Part shown: in pieces, positions 28,121-38,962 of the stretch
Layout of the letters: every line of letters begins with the position of its first letter
How positions within the stretch are numbered: position 1 is the stretch's first letter
Source: Nocardioides palaemonis
GTDB taxonomy: Bacteria > Actinomycetota > Actinomycetes > Propionibacteriales > Nocardioidaceae
DNA: 64,000 nt
Reading direction: 5' to 3'
Assembly: GCF_018275325.1 (NCBI RefSeq)
Contig: NZ_JAGVQR010000001.1
Span: 682,001 to 746,000, forward strand
Translations under genes and position numbers: made by a program
The notes under the pieces: model-generated
What the model was told of the DNA's origin: nothing
What the model saw: the letters and a program-made list of their open reading frames with translations, nothing else
Databases searched by the model: none

Positions 28121-28165
28121 CCTTGGGCCCGGTGCAAGGTCCGGTGCAAGGTCCGGTGCTGGTCC
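28121..28165. promoter_or_regulatory. Dyad plus 12-bp tandem repeats upstream of the copper operon
   Basis: CCTTG (28121-28125) and CAAGG (28135-28139) form a 19-bp dyad like those bound by MerR-family metal regulators. GGTGCAAGGTCC is tandemly repeated at 28131-28142 and 28143-28154, with a third degenerate copy at 28155-28165. It lies 22-66 bases upstream of the membrane-protein ATG (28099) on the minus strand, a sensible place for an operator. Confidence 0.5.
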
Positions 28166-28179
28166 GGTCCGGGACGCGC

Positions 28180-30324
28180 CTAGGTCGCGACCACCCGCAG
28201 CACCCGTGCCTCCTCGGGGTGCAGGACAGGCAGGGCGACACCGGCGGTGGCGAGCACCCGTCCCGGCAGCACGGTGCTGACCGCCGACCAGCCGCCGCTG
28301 AGGTCGGCACCGGAGTGGGCCGGCGCCAGCTCCTCGACGAGCCGGTAGGTGGTGTCGGGGTCGAGGCCGGTGAGCCGGAGCGGGGCCGGGTGCTGGGTGT
28401 CGGTCGACGCGACCGTCGCGACGACGTAGCAGGCCTCCGAGCGGTCGGCGGCGACGACGCCGGTGACCAGGACGCCCGGGTCGGGGTGGTCGGGGTGGAC
28501 GAGCGTGCCGGTGCCGACGAGCGGACGGACCCGCTTGTGCAGGTCGACCCACTGGGCGAGCTCGGCGAGCCCGGCCGGGTCGAGCCGCGACATGTCCCAC
28601 TCGATGCCGAACCAGTGCAGCAGTGCCGTCGCCGCGCGGTAGCGCAGGGCGTGGGTGCGGCCCGTGGTGTGGGAGGTCGGCCCGCCGACGTGCGAGCCCA
28701 TCAGCTCGGGCGGCACGAGCAGCGACGTCCAGCGCTGGAGGTGCTGGCGCTCGAGCGGGTCGATCGTGTCGCTCGGCCAGATCCGGTCGGTGCGGCTCAG
28801 CACCTCGGCGTCGACCCGCGCGCCGCCGGAGGAGCAGGACTCGATCTCCAGGCCGGGGTGGGCGGCGCGGAGCTCGTCGAGGAGGCGGTACGCGGCGAGC
28901 GTCTGCCCGTGCACGGCCGGCCGGCCGTCGTGGGTGGCGTCGGTGAGGTCGCGGTTGTGGTCCCACTTGAGGTACGCGACGTCGAGCTCGTCGAGCAGCG
29001 CGAGGAGCGCGTCGCGCAGGTCGGCGTAGGCCGCTTCGTCCTGCAGGTCCAGGACCTGCTGGTGCCGCCACGACAGCGGCTCGGTCGACCGGCCGCGCAG
29101 CACCCGCTCGGGGTGGCGCCGGGCGGTCTCGGAGTCGAGGTTGACCATCTCGGGCTCGACCCAGAGGCCGAACTCGAGGCCCGCGGCGGTGACGTGCTCG
29201 ACCAGCGGTCGCAGGCCGTCGGGCCAGATGGCCGGGTCGACCGCCCAGTCGCCGAGGCCTGCGGTGTCGTCGCGGCGACCGAGGAACCAGCCGTCGTCGA
29301 GCACGAACCGCTCGACGCCCACGGTCGCGGCGGCGTCGACGAGCTCGGCGATCCGCTCGAGCGAGTGGTCGAAGTAGACCGCCTCCCACGAGTTGGCGAT
29401 CACCGGCCGTTCGGTGCGCACCAGCGGCGTGATCGCACGGAGGTGGGCGTGGAAGCGGTGGCTCATCGGGTCGAGCCCCGCCGGCGACCACGACCCGAGC
29501 AGGGCGGGGGAGCGGTAGGTCTCGCCCGGGCCGAGCACGACCTCGCCCGGGGACAGCAGCTCACCACCCCCGAGCAGGCAGTCGCCCTCGGGGGTGCGCT
29601 CGGCGTAGTGGGTGTGGTTGCCGCTCCAGGCGGTGTGGACCGCCCAGACCTCGCCGGTGCCGAAGGTGAAGCCGGGCGTCCCGGCCACCATCAGGAGCGT
29701 GGCGTCGTGGCCGGTGCGGCCGTGGCGCGCGTCGCGGCGGTGGGTGCCCTGCACCCACGGGTGCCGCTGCGGCGAGCGTTCCTTGCACCAGCGACCGGTG
29801 AGGTCGAGGAGCTCGGTGGCGTGCGCCGCGACCGGCAGCGCCGACAGGACGGCGGAGAGGTGGAGGTCGCCGTCGGCGGAGTTGGTGACGCTGGTCCGGC
29901 TGTGCAGCAGGCCCGCGGCGTCGAGGGTGAGCTCGACCGCGACCGTCCAGCCCGCCTCCGCGTCGGTGGACGTGCAGGTGACGGAGGTGGGGCCGTCCGA
30001 CCCGCCGTCCACGACCACGTCCCAGTCGACGAGGCTGGGCGCCGCAGCCGTGGCGCTGCCGCCGACCCGGTGACCGCCCAGCCCCGGCGTGCCGGAGTAG
30101 CCGCGGGTCCCGTCCGGCACCAGGCCGGTCCGGCGCGGGGCGTCGAACGCGGAGTGCGACACCCCGGGCCGGCGCGCCGTCGTGAGCGCGGCCAGCGCGG
30201 CCTCGTCGAGGTCGCCGAGGGCGGCACCCCAGTGCAGGACCGTCGGGATCCCGGCGTCGTCGTGGCCGAGCACGACGCTGACGCCCGCCCGGCTGAGGTG
30301 GACCGGGGAGGGGGTGTGGCTCAT
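28180..30324 (-). CDS. Alpha-galactosidase, glycoside hydrolase family 36
   Basis: A 714-residue protein from ATG 30324, sharing bases with the end of the DeoR gene. The beta-sandwich N-domain covers residues about 1-290, then a TIM barrel. The nucleophile is Asp455 in YLKWDHNRD; the acid/base candidate is Asp519 in WPSDT, after the conserved SCSSGGAR. The barrel start RFVLDDGWFLGR is also family typical. The enzyme removes alpha-1,6-galactose from melibiose, raffinose or galactomannan-type oligosaccharides. It has no signal peptide, so it acts on imported sugar. Its 3' end precedes the copper-operon control region. Confidence 0.94.
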   Translation of the reverse strand: MSHTPSPVHLSRAGVSVVLGHDDAGIPTVLHWGAALGDLDEAALAALTTARRPGVSHSAFDAPRRTGLVPDGTRGYSGTPGLGGHRVGGSATAAAPSLVDWDVVVDGGSDGPTSVTCTSTDAEAGWTVAVELTLDAAGLLHSRTSVTNSADGDLHLSAVLSALPVAAHATELLDLTGRWCKERSPQRHPWVQGTHRRDARHGRTGHDATLLMVAGTPGFTFGTGEVWAVHTAWSGNHTHYAERTPEGDCLLGGGELLSPGEVVLGPGETYRSPALLGSWSPAGLDPMSHRFHAHLRAITPLVRTERPVIANSWEAVYFDHSLERIAELVDAAATVGVERFVLDDGWFLGRRDDTAGLGDWAVDPAIWPDGLRPLVEHVTAAGLEFGLWVEPEMVNLDSETARRHPERVLRGRSTEPLSWRHQQVLDLQDEAAYADLRDALLALLDELDVAYLKWDHNRDLTDATHDGRPAVHGQTLAAYRLLDELRAAHPGLEIESCSSGGARVDAEVLSRTDRIWPSDTIDPLERQHLQRWTSLLVPPELMGSHVGGPTSHTTGRTHALRYRAATALLHWFGIEWDMSRLDPAGLAELAQWVDLHKRVRPLVGTGTLVHPDHPDPGVLVTGVVAADRSEACYVVATVASTDTQHPAPLRLTGLDPDTTYRLVEELAPAHSGADLSGGWSAVSTVLPGRVLATAGVALPVLHPEEARVLRVVAT

Positions 30325-31154
30325 GCGTCGGCCTCCGGGGCGGCGTCGTCGTCGGCGTGGGAGTCGGCGGGGGAGTCGGACAGCGGGTCCACCACGACGA
30401 GCTCGCCGACGTGGTCGGCCAGCGCCCCGCTCGCCTGCGCGGAGAGCCCGGAGTCGGTGATGAGCACGGATGCCTCCGACAGCCCGGCCATGCTGCTGAG
30501 GCCCACCACGCCCCACTTGGTCGAGTCGGCGCAGACGATGAGGCGGCGCGAGCGCTCGATCATCGCCCGGTTGGTCTCCGACTCCAGCAGGTTGGGGGTG
30601 CTGAAGCCGGCGCGGACGTCCATCCCGTGCACGCCCATGAAGAAGGCGTCGACGTGCAGGCTGCGCAGCGAGGACACCGCGACCGGGCCGACCAGGGCGT
30701 CGGACGGCGTACGGAGCCCGCCGGTGAGCAGCACCGACGTGGTCGGCTCGCCGGTGCGGTGCAGCACGTCAGCCACCCAGACCGAGTTGGTGACCACCGT
30801 CAGGTGCGGGATGCGGGCGATGTGCTCGGTGAGGGCGTGGGTGGTGGTGCCGGCGGAGACCGCGATGGCCATGCCGGTGTGCACCAGCTCGGCGGCGGCC
30901 GCGGCGATGGCCTGCTTCTCCCGGAGGTGCTGGACCGACTTGGCGGCGAAGCCCGGCTCGGACGCCGACGGCTCGGCGACCGCGAGCGCACCGCCGTGGA
31001 CCTTCTCCAGCAGGCCGTCGCGGTGCAGGGCGACGAGGTCGCGCCGCACCGTCATGTCGGACACGCCGAGCAGCTCGACGAGGTCGGTGACGCGGACGGT
31101 CCCGTCCCGGCTCAGCTCGGCCAGGATCCGGCCGCGGCGCTGGGCGGCGAGCAT
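30321..31154 (-). CDS. DeoR/GlpR-family transcriptional regulator
   Basis: A 277-residue protein starting at ATG 31154, which overlaps the beta-galactosidase stop by one base. The N-terminal winged HTH (RRGRILAELSRDGTVRVTDL, then LLGVSDMTVRRDLVALHRDG) carries the DeoR signature. The C-terminal sugar-phosphate sensor domain has VSAGTTTHALTEHI and VCADSTKWG. It lies between beta- and alpha-galactosidase genes in one coupled operon and probably represses both the operon and the divergent ABC genes until a sugar phosphate accumulates. The last 25 residues are acidic and dispensable-looking. Confidence 0.92.
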   Translation of the reverse strand: MLAAQRRGRILAELSRDGTVRVTDLVELLGVSDMTVRRDLVALHRDGLLEKVHGGALAVAEPSASEPGFAAKSVQHLREKQAIAAAAAELVHTGMAIAVSAGTTTHALTEHIARIPHLTVVTNSVWVADVLHRTGEPTTSVLLTGGLRTPSDALVGPVAVSSLRSLHVDAFFMGVHGMDVRAGFSTPNLLESETNRAMIERSRRLIVCADSTKWGVVGLSSMAGLSEASVLITDSGLSAQASGALADHVGELVVVDPLSDSPADSHADDDAAPEADA

Positions 31155-33175
31155 CAGGCGCCCCGCCCGTCGGCCCCGGCGCGCTCGCGGACCACGGCGA
31201 CGCCACCGGGGGCGACCACCAGGTCGCCGTCGACCTCGGTGCCGGTGACCAGGTCGGTCCCGGACACCGGCACCGCTGCCTGCTCGTCGCCGTGGTTGAG
31301 GACGAACAGCCAGCTCGCACCGTCGCCGACGCGGCGCGTGACCTCGACCAGCGGGCCGGCGCCGGGCAGCCGCTCCACGCCGGCCTCGACGACCAGACGC
31401 TCGACGAGGCGGTCGGTGCCGGCCGCGTCGAGGCGGGTGGCGACGTACCACGCGGACCCGGCGCCGACGTCGCGCCGGGTGACGGCGGGCAGGCCGGCCG
31501 CGGGACCGTCGGCGTAGGTCGCGACGGCCTCGGCGGACGTGACCTCGAGGTCCTCGGTCCAGGTGTCGGCCGTGACCGCGTCGCCGAGGCCCTCGACGCG
31601 GACCCGCTCGCCGGCGAGCAGCGGCATCAGCTCGGTGGTCCGTAGGCCGAGCAGGTCGCGGAACGCGCCGGGGTAGCCGCCGAGGCGGACGTGGTCGTGC
31701 TCGTCGACCATGCCGCTGAAGTAGGTGACGACGACCGTGGCCCCGGCCTCGGCTGCCGCGGTCAGCGACGCGACGGTCTCGTCGGAGACGAGGTAGAGGG
31801 TCGGCACCACGACCAGGTCGTAGGCGGTGAGGTCGGTGCTCGGGTGCACCACGTCGGTGCCCACGCCCTGCGCCGACAGCGCGCGGTGGAGGTCCTCGGC
31901 GCGGTCGCGGTAGTGCACGTCGACGCTCGGGTGGGAGTCGAGCTGGCAGCCCCACCACGCCTCGTAGTCGAACAGGATCGCGGTGCGGTTGGCGGCGACG
32001 GACCCGGTGACCTCCTCGATCGAGTCGAGCAGGCGCGACAGCGAGACCACCTCGCGCCACTGGCGGGTGTCGGTCCCGGCGTGGGGGAGCAGGCCCGAGT
32101 GGTACTTCTCCGCGCCGGCGCGCGACGCGCGCCACTGGAAGTAGAGGACGGCGTCGGCACCGTGGGCGACGTGCGACAGGCTGTTGCGGGTCATCTCGCC
32201 GGGCCGCTTGGCACGGTTGCGGGGCTGCCAGTTGACCGCGCTGGTGGAGTGCTCCATCAGCAGCCACGGGCGTCCGCCCGCGGTGCCGCGGGTCAGGTCG
32301 GCGCTGAAGGCGAGCTCGCGGTGGCCGTCGGCCTCGGCGGCGATGAGGTAGTGGTCGTTGGAGACCACGTCCACCTCGCGGCCCCAGCGGAGGTAGTCCA
32401 TCTCCATGGTCTGGCGCATCACCATGAAGTTGGTGGTGACCGGCACGCCGGGGGACAGCCGGTGCAGCACGTCGCGCTCGACGACGAAGTTGTCGAGCAG
32501 CTGGTCGGAGGAGAACCGCAGGAAGTCGAGCTGCTGCGTCGGGTTGGGGAAGGTCGGTGCCGAGCGCGGCGGCAGCACCTGCGCGAAGTCGTCGTAGCGC
32601 TGCGACCAGAACGCGGTGCCCCAGGCGTGGTTGAGGCGCTCGACGTCGTCGTCGTAGCGACGTCGGAGCCAGTCGCGGAACGCCGCGGCGCTCACGTCGC
32701 AGTAGCAGCGGGCGTTGTGGCAGCCGATCTCGTTCGACACGTGCCAGAGCGCGAGCGCGGGGTGGTCGTGGTAGCGCTCGGCGAGGCGGGTGCACAGCTC
32801 GAGGGCGTGCTCGCGGTAGACCGGGGAGCTGGGGCAGAACGCCTGCCGCCCGCCGGGCCACAGGGTGGTCCCGTCGGCCGTGACCGGCAGCATCTCGGGG
32901 TGGCGGTGGGTCAGCCACGGGGGCGGCGACGCGGTCGCGGTGGCGAGGTCGACGCGGATGCCGGCCGCGTGCAGCTCGTCCATCTGCTCGTCGAGCCACG
33001 CGAAGTCCCATGTGTCGGGTCCGGGTTGCAGCCACGCCCACGAGAACACGCCGAGGGTGACCAGGTCGACGCCGGCCTCGCCCATCAGCGCGCGGTCCTC
33101 GGCGTGGGCCTCGCGAGGCCACTGCTCGGGGTTGTAGTCGCCACCGAAGGCGAGGGCGGGCAGCGGAGTCGGCAT
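31154..33175 (-). CDS. Beta-galactosidase, glycoside hydrolase family 42
   Basis: A 673-residue protein from ATG 33175. The catalytic acid/base is Glu149 in HVSNEIG and the nucleophile Glu308 in LLMEHST. The zinc-cluster cysteines Cys114, Cys152, Cys157 and Cys159 are all present. The opening FGGDYNPEQWP is family standard. There is no signal peptide, so it is intracellular. GH42 enzymes split beta-galactosides, including lactose-like and galactan oligosaccharides. It leads the operon with the DeoR and GH36 genes and is divergent from the sugar ABC importer. A much longer reading frame upstream is shadow. Confidence 0.95.
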   Translation of the reverse strand: MPTPLPALAFGGDYNPEQWPREAHAEDRALMGEAGVDLVTLGVFSWAWLQPGPDTWDFAWLDEQMDELHAAGIRVDLATATASPPPWLTHRHPEMLPVTADGTTLWPGGRQAFCPSSPVYREHALELCTRLAERYHDHPALALWHVSNEIGCHNARCYCDVSAAAFRDWLRRRYDDDVERLNHAWGTAFWSQRYDDFAQVLPPRSAPTFPNPTQQLDFLRFSSDQLLDNFVVERDVLHRLSPGVPVTTNFMVMRQTMEMDYLRWGREVDVVSNDHYLIAAEADGHRELAFSADLTRGTAGGRPWLLMEHSTSAVNWQPRNRAKRPGEMTRNSLSHVAHGADAVLYFQWRASRAGAEKYHSGLLPHAGTDTRQWREVVSLSRLLDSIEEVTGSVAANRTAILFDYEAWWGCQLDSHPSVDVHYRDRAEDLHRALSAQGVGTDVVHPSTDLTAYDLVVVPTLYLVSDETVASLTAAAEAGATVVVTYFSGMVDEHDHVRLGGYPGAFRDLLGLRTTELMPLLAGERVRVEGLGDAVTADTWTEDLEVTSAEAVATYADGPAAGLPAVTRRDVGAGSAWYVATRLDAAGTDRLVERLVVEAGVERLPGAGPLVEVTRRVGDGASWLFVLNHGDEQAAVPVSGTDLVTGTEVDGDLVVAPGGVAVVRERAGADGRGA

Positions 33176-33205
33176 GGCGCAACTGTGTCGACCCTCACAC
33201 GGCAA

Positions 33206-33305
33206 AGTCAACGCCCGGCCGAGGATTTCGGTTCGGAAATGTTCGTTCTGGTGTGAATTGTGACCACGGTGAGGCTTGACGGGCCTGTGTTGGTCGTCAC
33301 ATGCT
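33206..33305. promoter_or_regulatory. Divergent promoters with a 16-bp dyad between GH42 and the ABC importer
   Basis: Minus strand: TTGACT (33206-33211) with a -10-like CACAGT 18 bases on. Plus strand: TTGACG (33276-33281) and CATGCT (33300-33305). Between them ATTTC-N6-GAAAT (33225-33240) forms a dyad, and GTTCG recurs at 33231 and 33241, one helical turn apart. GTTCG-type half sites suit DeoR-family proteins. It lies upstream of both -35 boxes. Confidence 0.55.
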
Positions 33306-33343
33306 GTGCATCCCTGTTTGGTTTTGTCTCCAGGAGGCTCCTC

Positions 33344-34672
33344 GTGTCCCGTTTGATCTCCAGCGCCGTCCCCCGCTCCGCCATGGTCACGATGGAGGCC
33401 TCGCGCCGCTCCGTCCTCCGCGGCATGGCGCTCTCCGGTCTCGCCGTCGGCGGGGCCAGCCTGCTCGCCGCCTGCGGCGGTGGCGACTCGGGCCCGGCCA
33501 CCGGCTCGGGCGCCACGGTGAAGTTCGGCATCAACGAGGCGGAGGGGTCCGGCGCGGCGTACGACCGGCTCAAGGCGATCGCCGACGCCTACGCCAAGGA
33601 GAGCGGCACCAAGGTCGACCTCAACGCCGTCGACCACAACACGTTCCAGGAGAGCATCAACACCTACCTCCAGGGCACGCCCGACGACGTGTTCACCTGG
33701 TTCGCCGGCTTCCGCATGTCGCAGTTCGCCGACAACGGCCTGATCACCGACCTGAGCGACCAGTGGCCCATCGACGGCCTCGGCGACTCCTTCAAGCAGG
33801 CGGCGACCGCCTCGGACGGCAAGCAGTACTTCGTGCCGATCAGCTACTACCCGTGGGCGGTCTTCTACCGGAAGTCGGTCTGGGAGAAGAACGGCTGGAC
33901 CCCGCCGGAGACCAACGACGACTTCATGGCGCTCATGGACGAGATGCAGGGCAAGGGCGTCACCCCGTTCGCCTTCGGCGACAAGGACGGGTGGCCCGCG
34001 ATGGGCACCTTCGACATCCTCAACATGCGGCTCAACGGCTTCGACTTCCACATGAGCCTGATGGCCGGCGACGAGGCGTGGGACGGTGACGAGGTCAAGC
34101 TCGTGTTCGACACCTGGCGCAAGCTGCTCCCCTACCACCAGGCCGACCCGCTGGGCCGCACCTGGCAGGAGGCGGCGACGTCGATGGGCAAGGGCGAGTG
34201 CGGCATGTACCTCCTCGGCACCTTCGTCGTCGACGCGCTCGGCGAGAACGGCGAGGACCTCGACTTCTTCACCTTCCCCCAGCTCGACTCCTCGATCGCC
34301 GCCGACTCCCTCGACGCCCCGATCGACGGCTTCTGCGTGGCCGCGGCGGGCAAGAACCAGGAGGCCGGCAAGGCGATGGCCAAGTGGCTCGGCAGCGCCG
34401 CCGCCGCGGACGCGGGCAACAACGGCGCCGACGCGCCGTTCATCGCCGCCAACGACGGCGCCAGCACGTCCACCTACAGCGACCTGCAGAAGAAGTCGGC
34501 CGAGGTCGTCGGCGCGGCGGCCAACATCGCGCAGTTCATGGACCGCGACACCAACGCCGACTTCGCCAACACCGTGATGATCCCGTCGATCCAGGACTTC
34601 CTGAAGAACCCCGACGACATCGACGGGGTGACGGCCAGCATCCAGGAGCAGGCCGCCTCGATCTTCGGCTGA
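33344..34672 (+). CDS. Sugar ABC transporter substrate-binding lipoprotein
   Basis: A 442-residue protein from GTG 33344 with AGGAGG six bases before it; a longer frame from 33260 lacks a ribosome site. The N-terminus has a twin-arginine-like SRRSVLRGM and a lipobox LLAAC near residue 43, so it is a Tat- or Sec-exported lipoprotein. The rest is a type-1 extracellular solute-binding protein (MalE family): NTYLQGTPDDVFTWFAGFRM, YYPWAVFYRKSVWEKNGW and GTFVVDALGENGED. Neighbouring galactosidases suggest a galacto-oligosaccharide ligand such as raffinose or melibiose; this is inference from context. Confidence 0.92.
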   Translation: MSRLISSAVPRSAMVTMEASRRSVLRGMALSGLAVGGASLLAACGGGDSGPATGSGATVKFGINEAEGSGAAYDRLKAIADAYAKESGTKVDLNAVDHNTFQESINTYLQGTPDDVFTWFAGFRMSQFADNGLITDLSDQWPIDGLGDSFKQAATASDGKQYFVPISYYPWAVFYRKSVWEKNGWTPPETNDDFMALMDEMQGKGVTPFAFGDKDGWPAMGTFDILNMRLNGFDFHMSLMAGDEAWDGDEVKLVFDTWRKLLPYHQADPLGRTWQEAATSMGKGECGMYLLGTFVVDALGENGEDLDFFTFPQLDSSIAADSLDAPIDGFCVAAAGKNQEAGKAMAKWLGSAAAADAGNNGADAPFIAANDGASTSTYSDLQKKSAEVVGAAANIAQFMDRDTNADFANTVMIPSIQDFLKNPDDIDGVTASIQEQAASIFG

Positions 34673-34677
34673 CCGAC

Positions 34678-35625
34678 ATGTCCCACACTGACGAGGCGCC
34701 GCAGCAGGCAGCTGCTGCGGCGCCCGCGCAGGCACCGCCCCAGGGCCGGGAGAAGAAGCTGCCGGCACGCGACCGGCTCACCGTGATCCTCATGGTGACG
34801 ATCCCGCTGCTGCTCGTGCTGCTGCTGGTCTGGCTGCCGGCGCTGCTGTCGGTGGTGCTGTCCTTCGGCAAGTGGAACGGCTTCGGCGGCGTCGACACCA
34901 TCGAGTGGGTCGGCTTCCAGAACTACGAGGACATCGCCACGATCTACCCGCCGTTCTGGCCGGCGATCCAGCACAACCTGATCTGGCTGGGGTTCCTCTT
35001 CCTGTTCCCCACGCTGCTCGGCATCCTGCTGGCGGTGATCCTCGACCGCGAGATGCGGGGCAGCCGGATCTACCAGACCGCGTTCTACATGCCGGTCGTG
35101 CTGTCGCTCGCGCTGATCGGCTTCATCTGGCAGCTGTTCTACTCGCGTGACCAAGGCCTGATCAACGACGTCTTCGGCACCCAGGTCGACTGGTACGGCG
35201 ACCCGGACATCAACCTGTGGGCGGTCCTCGTCGCCACCGCCTGGCGGCACACCGGCTACATCATGCTGATCTACCTGGCCGGCCTGAAGGGCGTGGACGC
35301 GTCCCTGCGCGAGGCGGCGGCCGTCGACGGCGCCAGCGAGGTGAAGACGTTCTTCAACGTGATCTTCCCGGTGATGCGCCCGATCAACATGATCGTGGTC
35401 GTCATCGTCGTGATCGAGTCGCTGCGGGCCTTCGACCTGGTGTGGGTGGTCAACAAGGGCCGCAACGGCCTCGAGCTGATCGGCGCGCTGGTCGCCCAGA
35501 ACGTGGTCGGTGAGGCCACCCGCTACGGCTTCGGCTCGGCGCTCGCGGTCATCATGATGCTGATCTCCTCGGTCTTCATCACCATCTACCTGCGCAACGT
35601 CTTCCGTGAGGAGCGTCGAGGATGA
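34678..35625 (+). CDS. Sugar ABC transporter permease (MalF-like)
   Basis: A 315-residue protein from ATG 34678, five bases after the binding-protein stop. After a Gln/Ala-rich cytoplasmic N-terminus come six TM segments; the EAA loop EAAAVDGASEVKTFFNVIFPVM near residue 220 contacts the ATPase. It ends in ATGA with the next permease gene. No ATPase gene is in the cluster, so a shared MsiK-like ATPase encoded elsewhere is expected. Confidence 0.94.
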   Translation: MSHTDEAPQQAAAAAPAQAPPQGREKKLPARDRLTVILMVTIPLLLVLLLVWLPALLSVVLSFGKWNGFGGVDTIEWVGFQNYEDIATIYPPFWPAIQHNLIWLGFLFLFPTLLGILLAVILDREMRGSRIYQTAFYMPVVLSLALIGFIWQLFYSRDQGLINDVFGTQVDWYGDPDINLWAVLVATAWRHTGYIMLIYLAGLKGVDASLREAAAVDGASEVKTFFNVIFPVMRPINMIVVVIVVIESLRAFDLVWVVNKGRNGLELIGALVAQNVVGEATRYGFGSALAVIMMLISSVFITIYLRNVFREERRG

Positions 35626-36569
35626 GCAGCCACGACCCCGTCCTGGTGGCGACCACGCCGCCCGACGACCAGGTGCGCGACGCCCGCACGCCCCCCAAGC
35701 GCGTGGAGGGCGGGGTGATGAGCAAGCCGCGCGGCGTCGTGGTGACCGTGATCGTCGCCCTGCTCGCGCTGGCCTGGCTGTTCCCGCTGCTGTGGGCGCT
35801 GGTCAACTCGTTCCGCGAGTACGACTACACGCAGGCCAACGGCTACCTCTCCTTCGGCGGGTGGACCTTCGCCAACTACGAGGACGCCTGGTCGCGCGGC
35901 AACTTCGGCCTGCACATGAAGAACTCGCTCCTCATCACGGTGCCCGCGGTCCTGCTGACGCTCTGGCTGTCGTCGATGGTGGCGTTCGTGCTGGCGCGCT
36001 TCAGCTATCGCTTCAACCTGACGCTGCTCGGCGTCTTCCTCGCCGCGAACCTGCTGCCCCCGCAGGCGCTGCTGATCCCGGTCTTCCGCATGTTCCGCGA
36101 GGTCCCGCTGCCCTACTTCATGAGCGACTCGGGCTCGATGCTCAACAGCTTCTGGGCGCTGATCCTCGTCAACACGGCGTTCCAGCTCGGCTTCTGCACC
36201 TTCGTGCTCAGCAACTACATGAAGACGCTGCCGCACGAGATCTACGAGTCGGCCGAGCTCGACGGCGCCAGCGTGTGGCGCCAGTACTGGCAGCTCACCA
36301 TGCCGCTCGTACGTCCGGCCCTGGCCGCGCTCGCGACCTTGCAGGTGACCTGGATCTACAACGAGTTCTTCTGGGCGACGGTGCTCATCCAGCAGGGCGA
36401 CAAGCTGCCGGTCACCTCGGCGCTCAACAACCTGCGCGGCCAGTTCTTCACCGACACCAACCTGGTCGCGGCGGGCTCGATCATCGTCGCGCTGCCGGTG
36501 CTGGTCGTGTTCTTCGCCCTGCAGAAGCAGTTCGTCTCCGGGCTCACCCTCGGGTCGACGAAGGGCTGA
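35622..36569 (+). CDS. Sugar ABC transporter permease (MalG-like)
   Basis: A 315-residue protein, overlapping the previous gene by four bases. Six TM segments; the EAA loop is ESAELDGASVWRQYWQLTMP near residue 207. The N-terminal 35 residues are polar and Pro/Arg-rich. The last 26 bases overlap the nagA gene tail to tail, so the ABC operon has no room for an ATPase gene; it consists of binding protein plus two permeases only. Confidence 0.94.
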   Translation: MSSHDPVLVATTPPDDQVRDARTPPKRVEGGVMSKPRGVVVTVIVALLALAWLFPLLWALVNSFREYDYTQANGYLSFGGWTFANYEDAWSRGNFGLHMKNSLLITVPAVLLTLWLSSMVAFVLARFSYRFNLTLLGVFLAANLLPPQALLIPVFRMFREVPLPYFMSDSGSMLNSFWALILVNTAFQLGFCTFVLSNYMKTLPHEIYESAELDGASVWRQYWQLTMPLVRPALAALATLQVTWIYNEFFWATVLIQQGDKLPVTSALNNLRGQFFTDTNLVAAGSIIVALPVLVVFFALQKQFVSGLTLGSTKG

Positions 36570-37691
36570 CCCAGGCGCCCGACCGCATCACCCGCACCAC
36601 CTCGAGGCCGGCGTCGAGCACCACCAGGTCTGCTCGGCGGCCGGCCTCGAGCGCGCCGACGTCGTCGAGCCCCCACACGCGGGCGGGTGCGGCGCTCGCG
36701 GCGTGGACGGCGTCCACGAGCGGGACCCCGGCCCCGTGCACCGCGAAGCGCACGGCGGCGTCCATGGTGAGCGTCGAGCCGGCGATCGCGCCCTGGCCGT
36801 CGTCGGAGGCGAGGCGGGCGACGCCCTCGCGCACCTCGACGTCCATGGTGCCGAGGCGGTAGTCGCCGTCCGGTGCGCCCGCGGCCGCCATCGCGTCGGT
36901 GACGAGCAGGCACCGCCCGGGCTTGGCCGCGAACACGGTGGCGAGGACGGCCGGGTGCAGGTGCACCCCGTCGGCGATCAGCTCGACGTCGGCGTCGGAG
37001 GCGAGCAGGGCGCCGACCGCGCCCGGCTCGCGGTGGTGCATCGGGCGCATCGCGTTGAACAGGTGGGTGCCGAGCCGCGCGCCGGCGTCGATCGCCGCCC
37101 GCGCCTGGTCGTGGGTCGCGTCGGTGTGCCCCACGGCGGCGACGACGCCGCGCTCGACCAGAAGGCGTACGGCGTCCAGCCCACCGGTGAGCTCCGGCGC
37201 GAGGGTGACCATCCGCACCGTGCCCTCGCCGGCGTCGAGCAGCGCCTCGACGTACGAGCGCTCCGGCAGTGCGAGGGCGCCGGGGGAGTGGGCGCCCGAC
37301 CGCGTCGGGCTCAGCCACGGCCCCTCGAGGTGGAGGCCCGCGAGCAGGCCGTCGTGGACGCACTGGGCGAGCTCGCCCACGGTGTGCTCCATCACCTCGC
37401 GGGTGTCGGTGACCAGGCTGGCCGCGATCGACGTGGTGCCGTGGGCGAGGTGGGCGGCCGCGGCGGTGCGCGCCGCCTCCGGCGTGCCCGTCTCGAACGC
37501 GGCGCCGCCCCCGCCGTGGACGTGGACGTCGACGAAGCCGGGGCACACGGTGACGTCGCCCAGCGCGAGGTCGGGGCTCCGTGGCGGGTCCCCCTCGCCG
37601 ACCTCGAGGACGCGGTCGCCGTCGAGGAGCAGCCACCCCGGCGCGAGGACCCGCGCCGGGGTGACGACCTGTGCGGCGGTGAGGAGGGTGG

Positions 37692-37695
<4 letters not shown>
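36544..37695 (-). CDS. nagA: N-acetylglucosamine-6-phosphate deacetylase
   Basis: A 383-residue amidohydrolase from GTG 37695, sharing GTGA with the EIIC stop. Metal-binding HVHGGGG near residue 58, HLEGPWLSP near 122, GHTDATHDQA near 190, HLFNAMRPMHHREPG near 210, and TDAMAAAGAPDG with the catalytic Asp near 270. It deacetylates GlcNAc-6-P to glucosamine-6-P after PTS import. It is the last gene of the GntR-EIIC-nagA operon. Length and motifs match NagA fully. Confidence 0.95.
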
Positions 37696-38951
<1,256 letters not shown>

Positions 38952-38962
38952 GGTGGATCCCT

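Noticed and set aside
31155..33182. A long 953-codon minus frame ending in the DeoR gene.
   Set aside because: The upstream part is a shadow of the GH42 gene; DeoR starts at 31154.
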